Positions 24,193-29,962 of a stretch of 32,450 nucleotides of DNA are shown here, one piece after another (the stretch's first letter is position 1; each line of letters starts with the position of its first letter). The stretch comes from Actinomycetota bacterium (lineage in GTDB: Bacteria > Actinomycetota > Acidimicrobiia > Acidimicrobiales > Ilumatobacteraceae): contig SXKB01000305.1 of NCBI GenBank assembly GCA_005778215.1, positions 1 to 32,450 of the forward strand, written 5' to 3'. The position numbers and the translations under genes were made by a program. Under the pieces are notes generated by a model. It worked only from the letters and a program-made list of their open reading frames with translations. It did no database searches and had not been told where the DNA came from.

Positions 24193-24272
24193 ACGCGGGG
24201 TGGGGTGCGTCCTGCACGATGCGCACATCGAATCACGTGGGCCCGGCGGGCTCCGGAGCAAGGGAGAGACCA

Positions 24273-24473
24273 ATGAGCACCAAGGACACCGAAGTGAACC
24301 GCAACATCGACGGCGAGACGGCCGAGGGCCACGCCCGCATGAAGCTCGAGGAGGCCGAGCTGCGTGCGTCGAAGCGCACCGAGAAGCGCTCCAACACGCT
24401 CGACGACGAGGCCGAGGGCCACGTCCGTGCTCGCGTGGTCGGCGAGGCCGACGAGGCTGTCCGGCGCATCTGA
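24273..24473 (+). CDS. Small charged protein with duplicated AEGH motif (unknown)
   Basis: A 66-residue, highly charged protein with no membrane segment and no Cys. The tetrapeptide AEGH occurs at 17-20 and 47-50, each followed by a residue and Arg, giving a 30-residue internal repeat. ATG 24273 is preceded by AAGGGAG at 24260-24266, an unusually clear ribosome site for this window. A strong hairpin follows the stop. These signs support a real, well-translated gene. I do not recognise the family. The even charge spacing suggests helices. Confidence 0.75.
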   Translation: MSTKDTEVNRNIDGETAEGHARMKLEEAELRASKRTEKRSNTLDDEAEGHVRARVVGEADEAVRRI

Positions 24474-24485
24474 CCCCTGGAGCGC

Positions 24486-24534
24486 ACGCGACGAGAGGGG
24501 GTTCGGCGGTGGGAGCCGGACCCCTTCGTCGCGT
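24486..24534. terminator. Strong hairpin between the small-protein and subtilase genes
   Basis: ACGCGACGA (24486-24494) and the following AGGGG and CGGC pair with GCCG, CCCC and TCGTCGCGT ending at 24534, giving a stem of nearly 20 pairs with small bulges. It lies between two convergent genes and probably terminates both. No T-run is present, which is common in high-GC genomes. Confidence 0.65.
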
Positions 24535-24540
24535 CCGGGG

Positions 24541-25380
24541 TCAGGTGGAGGGTGCGTTGGCAGCGAGTTGACCGAGCACGGTCTTCGCCTGCCAGTTGGT
24601 GATGCCCGGGTGGGTGGCCCGGATGCGGGCGAGGTGTCCGGTGACGACGGGCGCGGCGAACGAGTTGCCGGTGGTGCGGATGGTTGCGCCGCCCAGCCAG
24701 GCGACGTCGACGTCGATGCCGGCGGCCCCCCACTCGGCCGGGCCACGCGGATTCGACCACACCCGCTCGCGATCGGTGCCGGGGGCGCACGCCACCGAGA
24801 ACACGCCGGCGAACTCACTGGGGATGGTGCGCCGCGGTTCGTTGTTCATCGCGGCGACGAGCAGCACGTGGTGGTAGTTGGCCATGTCGACCAGTTCCCA
24901 GAACGGTTCGGCCCACCGGTCGCTGGCGGTGGACATGCTGAGGTTGATGATGTCGATGCCGTGGTTGATGCACCACTCGACCCCCTCGGCGAACGCGCCG
25001 GCGCTGCCCTTCAGGTTCTCCCCCAGCACGCGCACCGACACCAACTCCACCTCGGGCGCCAGTTCGCGCACGATGGCGGCGCAGGCGGTGCCGTGGCCGT
25101 AGAGGTCGGCATGGGGACCGTGGTCGAGGCGCAGTCCGGTGTCGGTGCGGTCGTCGCGTTCGATGGCCACGTACTCGGCAACGCCGCCGACGAGTGGATG
25201 GTCGGCGTCGACGCCGCTGTCGACGATGGCCACCCGCACCCCGCGACCGGTGCCGTCGCCGTACGCCCAGTTGCGGTCGACCGCGCCGGGGAGCCGCAGG
25301 TACTTCGCGTCGCCCGGGCCGTCGGCGGCGTGGAACGGTTCCGACCAGGCGGGCAGGATGCTGTCGTGGCCGGCGGTCAC
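24541..25380 (-). CDS. Cytoplasmic subtilisin-like serine protease (S8)
   Basis: A 279-residue S8 family protease with the full triad: D54 in VAIVDSGVDADHP, H96 in LYGHGTACAAIV and S240 in GNSFAAPVVTGHLA. The oxyanion Asn is in LLVAAMNNEP. There is no signal peptide and no long propeptide: the protein starts about 45 residues before the first catalytic motif, which suggests it acts inside the cell and folds without a maturation step. Its substrate is unknown. GTG 25380 overlaps the stop of the GAF gene as GTGA, so the two are coupled and probably functionally linked. Confidence 0.92.
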   Translation of the reverse strand: MTAGHDSILPAWSEPFHAADGPGDAKYLRLPGAVDRNWAYGDGTGRGVRVAIVDSGVDADHPLVGGVAEYVAIERDDRTDTGLRLDHGPHADLYGHGTACAAIVRELAPEVELVSVRVLGENLKGSAGAFAEGVEWCINHGIDIINLSMSTASDRWAEPFWELVDMANYHHVLLVAAMNNEPRRTIPSEFAGVFSVACAPGTDRERVWSNPRGPAEWGAAGIDVDVAWLGGATIRTTGNSFAAPVVTGHLARIRATHPGITNWQAKTVLGQLAANAPST

Positions 25381-26129
25381 CAGCGGCGCCTCGGCGTCGC
25401 GAGTGTGATGGCGTCGCGCAGCATGCGACCGATGGTGCGTTGCGCAGCGGGTGGCAGCAGTCGTACTTCGGCGAGGACGGCGGCGAACTCGGCCACTTCG
25501 GCAGCGGGCTCGTCGGTCTCGGCGGCCAGGCGGCGGAGTGCGGTGGCCAACTGCGGTTCGTCGGCCTCCACGGCGTCGGCCACGGCACGGACGAGCAGTG
25601 GTCCGAGCCGGCTGATGGCGCCGGCGACGGCCAGTACCGGTGCGGCCACGCGCGCCGCGGCCGACGTGACGGCCAGTGGGTCGCCGGCCCCCGTGGTGCG
25701 GTCGAGCACCGAGATCACGCCCAGCACGTCGTCGCCGGCGTCGGTGACGGGCACGACGAGCAACGACTCGGGCACGTAGCCGACGCGTTCGGCCACGTCG
25801 CGGGCGAAGCGCGGATCGGCCTCCACCCGGTCGACCACCAGCGACTGCCCGGTGCGCGCCACGTAGCCGGCGATGCCGCGGCTGGTGGGCAGGCGCAGCC
25901 CGATCACTTCGGCCCCACCGCGCCCGTCGGCCGCCTCGTACCACAATTCGTCGCCGTCGAGGCGCGCGATCGACACGCTCGCGGCGCCGGTGGCGATGCG
26001 TACCGTGGCGCACAGGTCGTCGAGCTGGCGGCGTTGGTCGACGGGTGCCATCACCGGCCCGAGCGAGTCGGCGATCTCGGCGAGTTGGCGGGCGAGCGGT
26101 CGGGCGGCGGGCACAGCGACATTGTGCAC
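25377..26129 (-). CDS. GAF domain sensor protein coupled to the subtilase
   Basis: A 250-residue soluble protein. The GAF domain (about 25-165) has TVRIATGAASVSIARLDGDEL, TSRGIAGYVARTGQSLVVDRVEADPRFA and LLVVPVTDAGDDVLGVISVLDR, all typical. The C-terminal 85 residues are helical and end LRDAITLATPRRRW, with no output domain such as kinase or GGDEF. GAF domains bind small molecules, haem or cyclic nucleotides. It presumably relays a signal through a partner, and the protease encoded in a four-base overlap is the obvious candidate (inference). The start is GTG 26129; GTG 26114 is an alternative. Confidence 0.82.
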   Translation of the reverse strand: MHNVAVPAARPLARQLAEIADSLGPVMAPVDQRRQLDDLCATVRIATGAASVSIARLDGDELWYEAADGRGGAEVIGLRLPTSRGIAGYVARTGQSLVVDRVEADPRFARDVAERVGYVPESLLVVPVTDAGDDVLGVISVLDRTTGAGDPLAVTSAAARVAAPVLAVAGAISRLGPLLVRAVADAVEADEPQLATALRRLAAETDEPAAEVAEFAAVLAEVRLLPPAAQRTIGRMLRDAITLATPRRRW

Positions 26130-26154
26130 CGCCCGCCGGTCTACGTTGTACGAA

Positions 26155-26175
26155 GCCCGGGGTTGGGACCCGGGC
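26155..26175 (+). other. Hairpin in the MFS gene leader
   Basis: GCCCGGG (26155-26161) pairs with CCCGGGC (26169-26175) with a seven-base loop. The transporter start at 26198 is preceded by GGGAGG at 26182-26187. The hairpin sits just upstream of the ribosome site and could affect translation; function not shown. Confidence 0.3.
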
Positions 26176-26197
26176 ACCGACGGGAGGGTCGGACTCG

Positions 26198-27868
26198 ATG
26201 GGCGGAGTGTCCGAGCAGCTGCGCGATTCGCGCGAGGCCATGGCGGGTGTGCTGCGGAACCGATCGTTGCGGCGGGTGAGCCTGGCGCTCGTCGGCTCGG
26301 TGATCGGTGACTGGGCGTACATCGTCGCGATGTCGATCTACGCCTTCGAGCGCGGTGGTCCGGCGGTGGTGGGTGCGTTGGCGGCGGTGCGGTTCGTGTC
26401 GATTGCGGTGCTGGCACCGTTCGCCGCGGTGGCGGCCGACCGGTTCGACCGGCGGCGGGTGATGATCTCGGCCGACCTGGCGCGAGCTGTCATCGTGGGT
26501 GTCGCCGCCGTGGCGGTGACGGCCGACGCGCCGGCCTTGGCCGTGTACGCGCTCACCATCGTGTCGTCGTGGGTGGGTCTGCTGTTCCGTCCCGCGCAGT
26601 CGGCCCTGGTGCCCACGCTCGCCGACACGCCGTCGGAGCTCACGGCCGCCAACGTCACCACCAGCACCATCCACAGCGTCGGCTTCTTCGCGGGTCCGTC
26701 GATCGCCGGACTGCTGCTCGCGGTGGCCGACATCGGCTCGGTGCTGGTGTTCAACGCGCTCACGTTCGTGTGGTCGGCGGTGCTGGTGTTCGGCATCCGG
26801 GTGCGTCGTGACGAGGTCCCGACCGACGACGACGATGCCGTGGCGGAGGCTGGTGGCGGCGACGAGCCGGGCCGCACGCGTGTGCTCGACGGCTACCGCG
26901 CCATCCTTGCCAACCGCGACCTGCGGCTGCTGGTGCTGCTCTACGTGGCGCAGACCGTGATCGCCGGCGCGGCCGCGGTGTACGAGGTGTCGATCGCGCT
27001 CGACCTGCTCGACATGGGCGACTCGGGGTTGGGTGTGATGAATGCGGTGCTCGGCATCGGCGGCGTGGTGGGCGGCATGTTGGCCCTGGTGCTGGCCCAG
27101 CGTGGCAAGCAGGCCCGCGACGTGGGCCTGGGTGTGGCGTTGTGGGCCACCCCGTTGCTGCTGGTCGCGGCGTGGCCGTACGTGGTGCCCACGTTGGTGG
27201 CGATGGCCCTCATCGGACTCGGCAACTCCCTGGTGGACGTGAACGCCGAGACCATCATCCAGCGACTGGTGCCCGACGAGGTGTTGGGCCGAGTGTTCGG
27301 CGCGCTCGACAGTGCAGCCACCGCGGGCATGGCGCTGGGTGCGGCGGTGATGCCGTTGCTGATCAGTGGGGTCGGGTTGCGCACCGGGTTGGTGGTGGTG
27401 GCCGGCGTGGTGACCACCGTGGTGTTGTTGTCGCAGCGTGGGTTGCGTCGGGTGGACCGGGTGGCGTTGGCGCCCGAGGGTCTGCTGGCGCTGCGCGGCG
27501 TGCCCATGCTGGCCGTGCTGCCCGAGCACACCATCGAACGGTTGGCCCGCACGTCGGCCGTGGTGGAGGTGCGGGCCGGCGCCACGGTGTTCGAGGCGGG
27601 TGACCACGGCGACCGCTTCTACATCGTGGAGGCGGGCACGGCCGAGGTGGTGATCGGGGGCGCGGCCGTCGCTGCGCTGGCGTCCGGCGACTCGTTCGGC
27701 GAGATCGCCCTCCTGCGCGACGTGCCGCGCACGGCCACGGTGCGCGCCACGGCCGACCTGCGCCTGCGGGCCATCGACCGTCGTCACTTCCTCCGTGCGG
27801 TCACCGGCCATGCCGAGGCCAACGAGCAGGCCGACCTGGTGGTGCGCCGGTTCACCGACGTCGCCTGA
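26198..27868 (+). CDS. MFS transporter fused to a cyclic-nucleotide-binding domain
   Basis: A 556-residue fusion. Residues about 15-415 form an MFS transporter of the EntS/MFS_3-type with about 12 hydrophobic segments: the start LVGSVIGDWAYIVAMSIYAFE, the loop DRFDRRRVMISADLAR, and LFRPAQSALVPTL; a cytoplasmic acidic loop (about 205-225) splits the two halves. Residues about 435-550 are a CRP-type cyclic-nucleotide-binding domain with the phosphate-binding cassette FGEIALLRDVPRTATVRA, keeping the Glu and Arg that hold cAMP or cGMP. This suggests export gated by cyclic nucleotide. The substrate is unknown. ATG 26198 follows GGGAGG. It is divergent from the GAF-subtilase pair. Confidence 0.92.
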   Translation: MGGVSEQLRDSREAMAGVLRNRSLRRVSLALVGSVIGDWAYIVAMSIYAFERGGPAVVGALAAVRFVSIAVLAPFAAVAADRFDRRRVMISADLARAVIVGVAAVAVTADAPALAVYALTIVSSWVGLLFRPAQSALVPTLADTPSELTAANVTTSTIHSVGFFAGPSIAGLLLAVADIGSVLVFNALTFVWSAVLVFGIRVRRDEVPTDDDDAVAEAGGGDEPGRTRVLDGYRAILANRDLRLLVLLYVAQTVIAGAAAVYEVSIALDLLDMGDSGLGVMNAVLGIGGVVGGMLALVLAQRGKQARDVGLGVALWATPLLLVAAWPYVVPTLVAMALIGLGNSLVDVNAETIIQRLVPDEVLGRVFGALDSAATAGMALGAAVMPLLISGVGLRTGLVVVAGVVTTVVLLSQRGLRRVDRVALAPEGLLALRGVPMLAVLPEHTIERLARTSAVVEVRAGATVFEAGDHGDRFYIVEAGTAEVVIGGAAVAALASGDSFGEIALLRDVPRTATVRATADLRLRAIDRRHFLRAVTGHAEANEQADLVVRRFTDVA

Positions 27869-27870
27869 CG

Positions 27871-27938
27871 CCCCGCCCGCCAACCCTGCTGCCGCCCCGC
27901 CCACCAACCCTGCTGCCGGCCCGCCCACCAACCCTGTC
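27871..27938. repeat. 24-bp tandem repeat
   Basis: Nearly three copies of a 24-base unit, whose core is CCCACCAACCCTGCTGCCG, run right after the MFS stop codon. The first copy differs at one base (CCCGCCAACC). Copy 3 is cut short at CCCTG. The unit keeps a frame of eight codons and reads as PPTNPAAG on the plus strand, but the only open frame there starts inside the MFS gene and has no ribosome site. Confidence 0.85.
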
Positions 27939-27983
27939 ACACCCCTCTGCGACGCTCCCGACGTGGACATCTCGGATCGCCGC

Positions 27984-28053
27984 TACACTTGCCCGGTCAT
28001 ATTGGCCCTGCCCCATCACGGGGCCCCGGGAAGCCCCCGGGTCCGAAGGGAGG
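27984..28053 (+). promoter_or_regulatory. Candidate rpsF promoter and leader
   Basis: TACACT at 27984-27989 looks like a -10 element. The leader then forms a hairpin at 28022-28044: GG-C-CCCGGG pairs with CCCGGG-T-CC around a five-base loop, with one C/U mismatch. The ribosome site AAGGGAGG is at 28047-28053. Many bacteria control this operon through S6:S18 binding to a hairpin in the rpsF leader; this could be such an element, unproven. Confidence 0.4.
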
Positions 28054-28063
28054 AATCACACGC

Positions 28064-28393
28064 ATGATGCGTGCTTACGAACTCATGGTCATCCTCGAAG
28101 GTGATCTCGACGAGCCGGTGGCGCAGGGATGGGTCAAGACCATCACCGACGGCATCGCAAAGGCTGGTGGCTCGGTCCACGGCAAGCCGGATTGGTGGGG
28201 CAAGCGCCAGTACGCGTACCCCATCAACAAGAAGGAGTACGGCTACTACGTCGTGCTGAACCTCATCGCTCCCGGCGGTGCGCTCGACGAGCTCGAGCGC
28301 AACTTCCGTATCGCTGACGATGTCGTCCGCCACAAGTTGCTGCGTCTTCCCGATGCCGAGGCGGCACGCCGCGGCATGACGGTCGCAGCCTGA
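28064..28393 (+). CDS. rpsF: 30S ribosomal protein S6
   Basis: A 109-residue protein of the 30S platform which binds 16S rRNA with S18. It shows MRAYELMVILEGDLDE at the N-terminus, GKRQYAYPINKKEYGYYVVLNL (about 45-66, read in pieces) and NFRIADDVVRHKLLRL near the end, all typical. It starts at the first of two adjacent ATG codons (28064, 28067); the second gives the usual MRAYE start. AAGGGAGG precedes. First gene of the rpsF-ssb-rpsR-rplI operon. Confidence 0.98.
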   Translation: MMRAYELMVILEGDLDEPVAQGWVKTITDGIAKAGGSVHGKPDWWGKRQYAYPINKKEYGYYVVLNLIAPGGALDELERNFRIADDVVRHKLLRLPDAEAARRGMTVAA

Positions 28394-28433
28394 CCTCACC
28401 GGCGTCACCGCCACTTCCGAAGGAGCCGCCATC

Positions 28434-28889
28434 ATGGCCGACAGCACCGTCACCGTCGTCGGGAACCTCACCCGCGATCCTGAACTCCGCTTCACCACCG
28501 GTGGTCGCGGCCAGGCCAGTTTCGGCCTCGCCGTCAGCCGCCGTTACCAGGTGAACAACGAGTGGCAGGAACAGACCTCGTTCTTCAACGTGGTCGCCTG
28601 GGGCACGCTCGGCGAGAACGCCGCCGCGTCGCTCACGAAGGGCAACCGCATCATCGTCACCGGTCGACTCGAGCAGCGCTCGTACGAGACCAAGGAAGGC
28701 GAGAAGCGGTCGGTGGTGGAGATCATCGCCGATGAGATCGGCCCCTCGCTCCGCTGGGCCCGCGTCGAGATCGAGCGCATCGCTCGCGACGGTGGCCAGG
28801 GCGGCGGCGGTCAGGGTGGTGGCAGCGGCAGCGGCGGCAACTTCAACCGTGCACCCGATCCGGTGTACGGCGACGAAGAGCCCTTCTGA
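28434..28889 (+). CDS. ssb: Single-stranded DNA-binding protein
   Basis: A 151-residue SSB. The OB fold occupies about 1-110, with [48 protein letters not shown] and [14 protein letters not shown] short Gly/Gln/Ser-rich linker (about 122-137) leads to the acidic tip DEEPF, the docking peptide for replication and repair partners. The linker is short compared with many actinobacterial SSBs. ATG 28434 has AAGGAG at 28420-28425. It is sandwiched between rpsF and rpsR as usual. Confidence 0.97.
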   Translation: MADSTVTVVGNLTRDPELRFTTGGRGQASFGLAVSRRYQVNNEWQEQTSFFNVVAWGTLGENAAASLTKGNRIIVTGRLEQRSYETKEGEKRSVVEIIADEIGPSLRWARVEIERIARDGGQGGGGQGGGSGSGGNFNRAPDPVYGDEEPF

Positions 28890-28920
28890 ACCACAGTTCG
28901 AGATTTCGAGAAAGACCACA

Positions 28921-29352
28921 ATGAGCAACAAGAAGAACACCAAGACTCGGGCGCCGAAAGACGCGAACCCGAAGAAGATCAAGAAGAAGACCAGCATCCT
29001 GGTGTCCGACAAGGTCGAGTACATCGACTACAAGGACGTCAACCTGCTCACCCGTTTCGTGAGCGACCGGTCGAAGATCCGCAACCGCCGCGTCACCGGC
29101 AACAGCGTCCAGCAGCAGCGCGAGATCGCCAACGCGATCAAGAACTCGCGTGAGATGGCGCTCATGCCGTACACCAAGCGCGTCGCCCAGACCCGTACGG
29201 GTCGCGGTGGCCGCGACGGCGAGCGTGGCGAGCGCGGTCCGCGCGCCGATCGCGATCAGGTCCAGCAGAGCCAGGTCGAGGGCACCGAGGTCGAAGAGCT
29301 GGAGCTCGACGAGGTCGAGGCCACCGAGAGCACCGAGACCGAGGAGGCCTGA
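28921..29352 (+). CDS. rpsR: 30S ribosomal protein S18 with long acidic C-terminal extension
   Basis: S18 pairs with S6 on the 30S platform. The core lies at about 28-93, with [30 protein letters not shown] and [11 protein letters not shown]. The protein has 143 residues, against roughly 75-90 in most bacteria. A basic Lys/Asn N-terminus (about 1-28) precedes the core. About 48 residues follow it: a Gly/Arg stretch ([14 protein letters not shown]) and then a Glu/Thr-rich acidic tail ending ESTETEEA. The Cys residues of zinc-binding S18 are replaced (ILVSDK, TGNSVQQ), so this is a Cys-less form. No ribosome site is strong. The stop lies two bases before rplI. Confidence 0.95.
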   Translation: MSNKKNTKTRAPKDANPKKIKKKTSILVSDKVEYIDYKDVNLLTRFVSDRSKIRNRRVTGNSVQQQREIANAIKNSREMALMPYTKRVAQTRTGRGGRDGERGERGPRADRDQVQQSQVEGTEVEELELDEVEATESTETEEA

Positions 29353-29354
29353 GC

Positions 29355-29798
29355 ATGAAGGTCATTCTCCGCTCCGATCTCAAGGGTCTCGGCAAGCGCG
29401 GCGACATCGTCGAAGTCGCCGAAGGCCATGCCCGCAACTTCCTCCTGCCCAAGGGTCACGCCATCCCGGCCAGCGACGGTGCCGTCGCCCAGGCCACCGC
29501 GATGCGTCGTGCCCGCGACCTGCGCGATGCGCAGGACCGTGAGAGCGCCCAGGCAGTGGCGTCGAAGCTCGTCAGCACCACCATCACCATCAAGGTGAAG
29601 GCCGGCGCCGAGGGCCGTCTGTTCGGTTCGGTCACCGCGGCCGACGTGGCTGCGGCCATCCACGACCAGGCGAACATCGACCTCGACCGTCGCAAGCTGA
29701 CGGTCGACCACATCAAGACCACGGGCACCTACCAGGTGTCGGCGAAGCTCCACCACGACGTGGAGTTCCCGATCACGCTCGAGGTCGTCGGCAAGTAA
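29355..29798 (+). CDS. rplI: 50S ribosomal protein L9
   Basis: A 147-residue L9 with the usual two domains joined by a long helix. MKVILRSDLKGLGKRGDIVEVAEGHARNFLLPKG (about 1-34, read in pieces) carries the signature; the central helix (about 42-72) is Ala/Arg/Asp rich; the C-terminal domain has GRLFGSVTAADVA and GTYQVSAKLHHDVEFPI. The ATG at 29355 is preceded by GAGGAGG at the end of rpsR. A hairpin terminator follows. Confidence 0.98.
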   Translation: MKVILRSDLKGLGKRGDIVEVAEGHARNFLLPKGHAIPASDGAVAQATAMRRARDLRDAQDRESAQAVASKLVSTTITIKVKAGAEGRLFGSVTAADVAAAIHDQANIDLDRRKLTVDHIKTTGTYQVSAKLHHDVEFPITLEVVGK

Positions 29799-29818
29799 TC
29801 CTCGCCGACTTCCCCACA

Positions 29819-29905
29819 GGGTTGTCCACAGCCCCGGCGTACCCGCCTCCAGCGGGTGCCCGGGGCTGTGTTGTCCCCGCACACATCGGGTTGTCCACAG
29901 CCCCG
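29819..29905. repeat. 18-bp direct repeats carrying DnaA boxes, upstream of dnaB
   Basis: GGGTTGTCCACAGCCCCG occurs exactly at 29819-29836 and again at 29888-29905. Each contains the actinobacterial DnaA box TTGTCCACA (29822-29830 and 29891-29899). The segment CACAGCCCCG occurs a third time inverted at 29861-29870. They lie 58-144 bases before the dnaB start, so DnaA could act on dnaB expression. This describes most of the 29799-29962 gap. Confidence 0.85.
29827..29870 (+). terminator. Hairpin terminator after rplI
   Basis: CACAGCCCCGG (29827-29837) pairs perfectly with CCGGGGCTGTG (29860-29870). An inner stem, ACCCGC with GCGGGT, extends it. The sequence after the hairpin is TTGTCC, not a full T-run. 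It sits 28 bases after the rplI stop and probably ends the ribosomal-protein operon. Confidence 0.7.
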
Positions 29906-29962
29906 TCCCCAGGAAAGACCGTCTAGCGATCCACAAGGCGCACCAGGCAAGGTAGGTCCATC

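Noticed and set aside
24541-25380. Subtilase as a secreted mycosin or type VII secretion protease
   Set aside because: It has no signal peptide and no C-terminal membrane anchor, and no ESX genes lie nearby.
27795-28067. Plus-strand open frame through the 24-bp repeats
   Set aside because: It starts inside the MFS gene out of frame, has no ribosome site and no recognisable domain. The Pro/Asn/Ala repeats follow from the DNA repeat.
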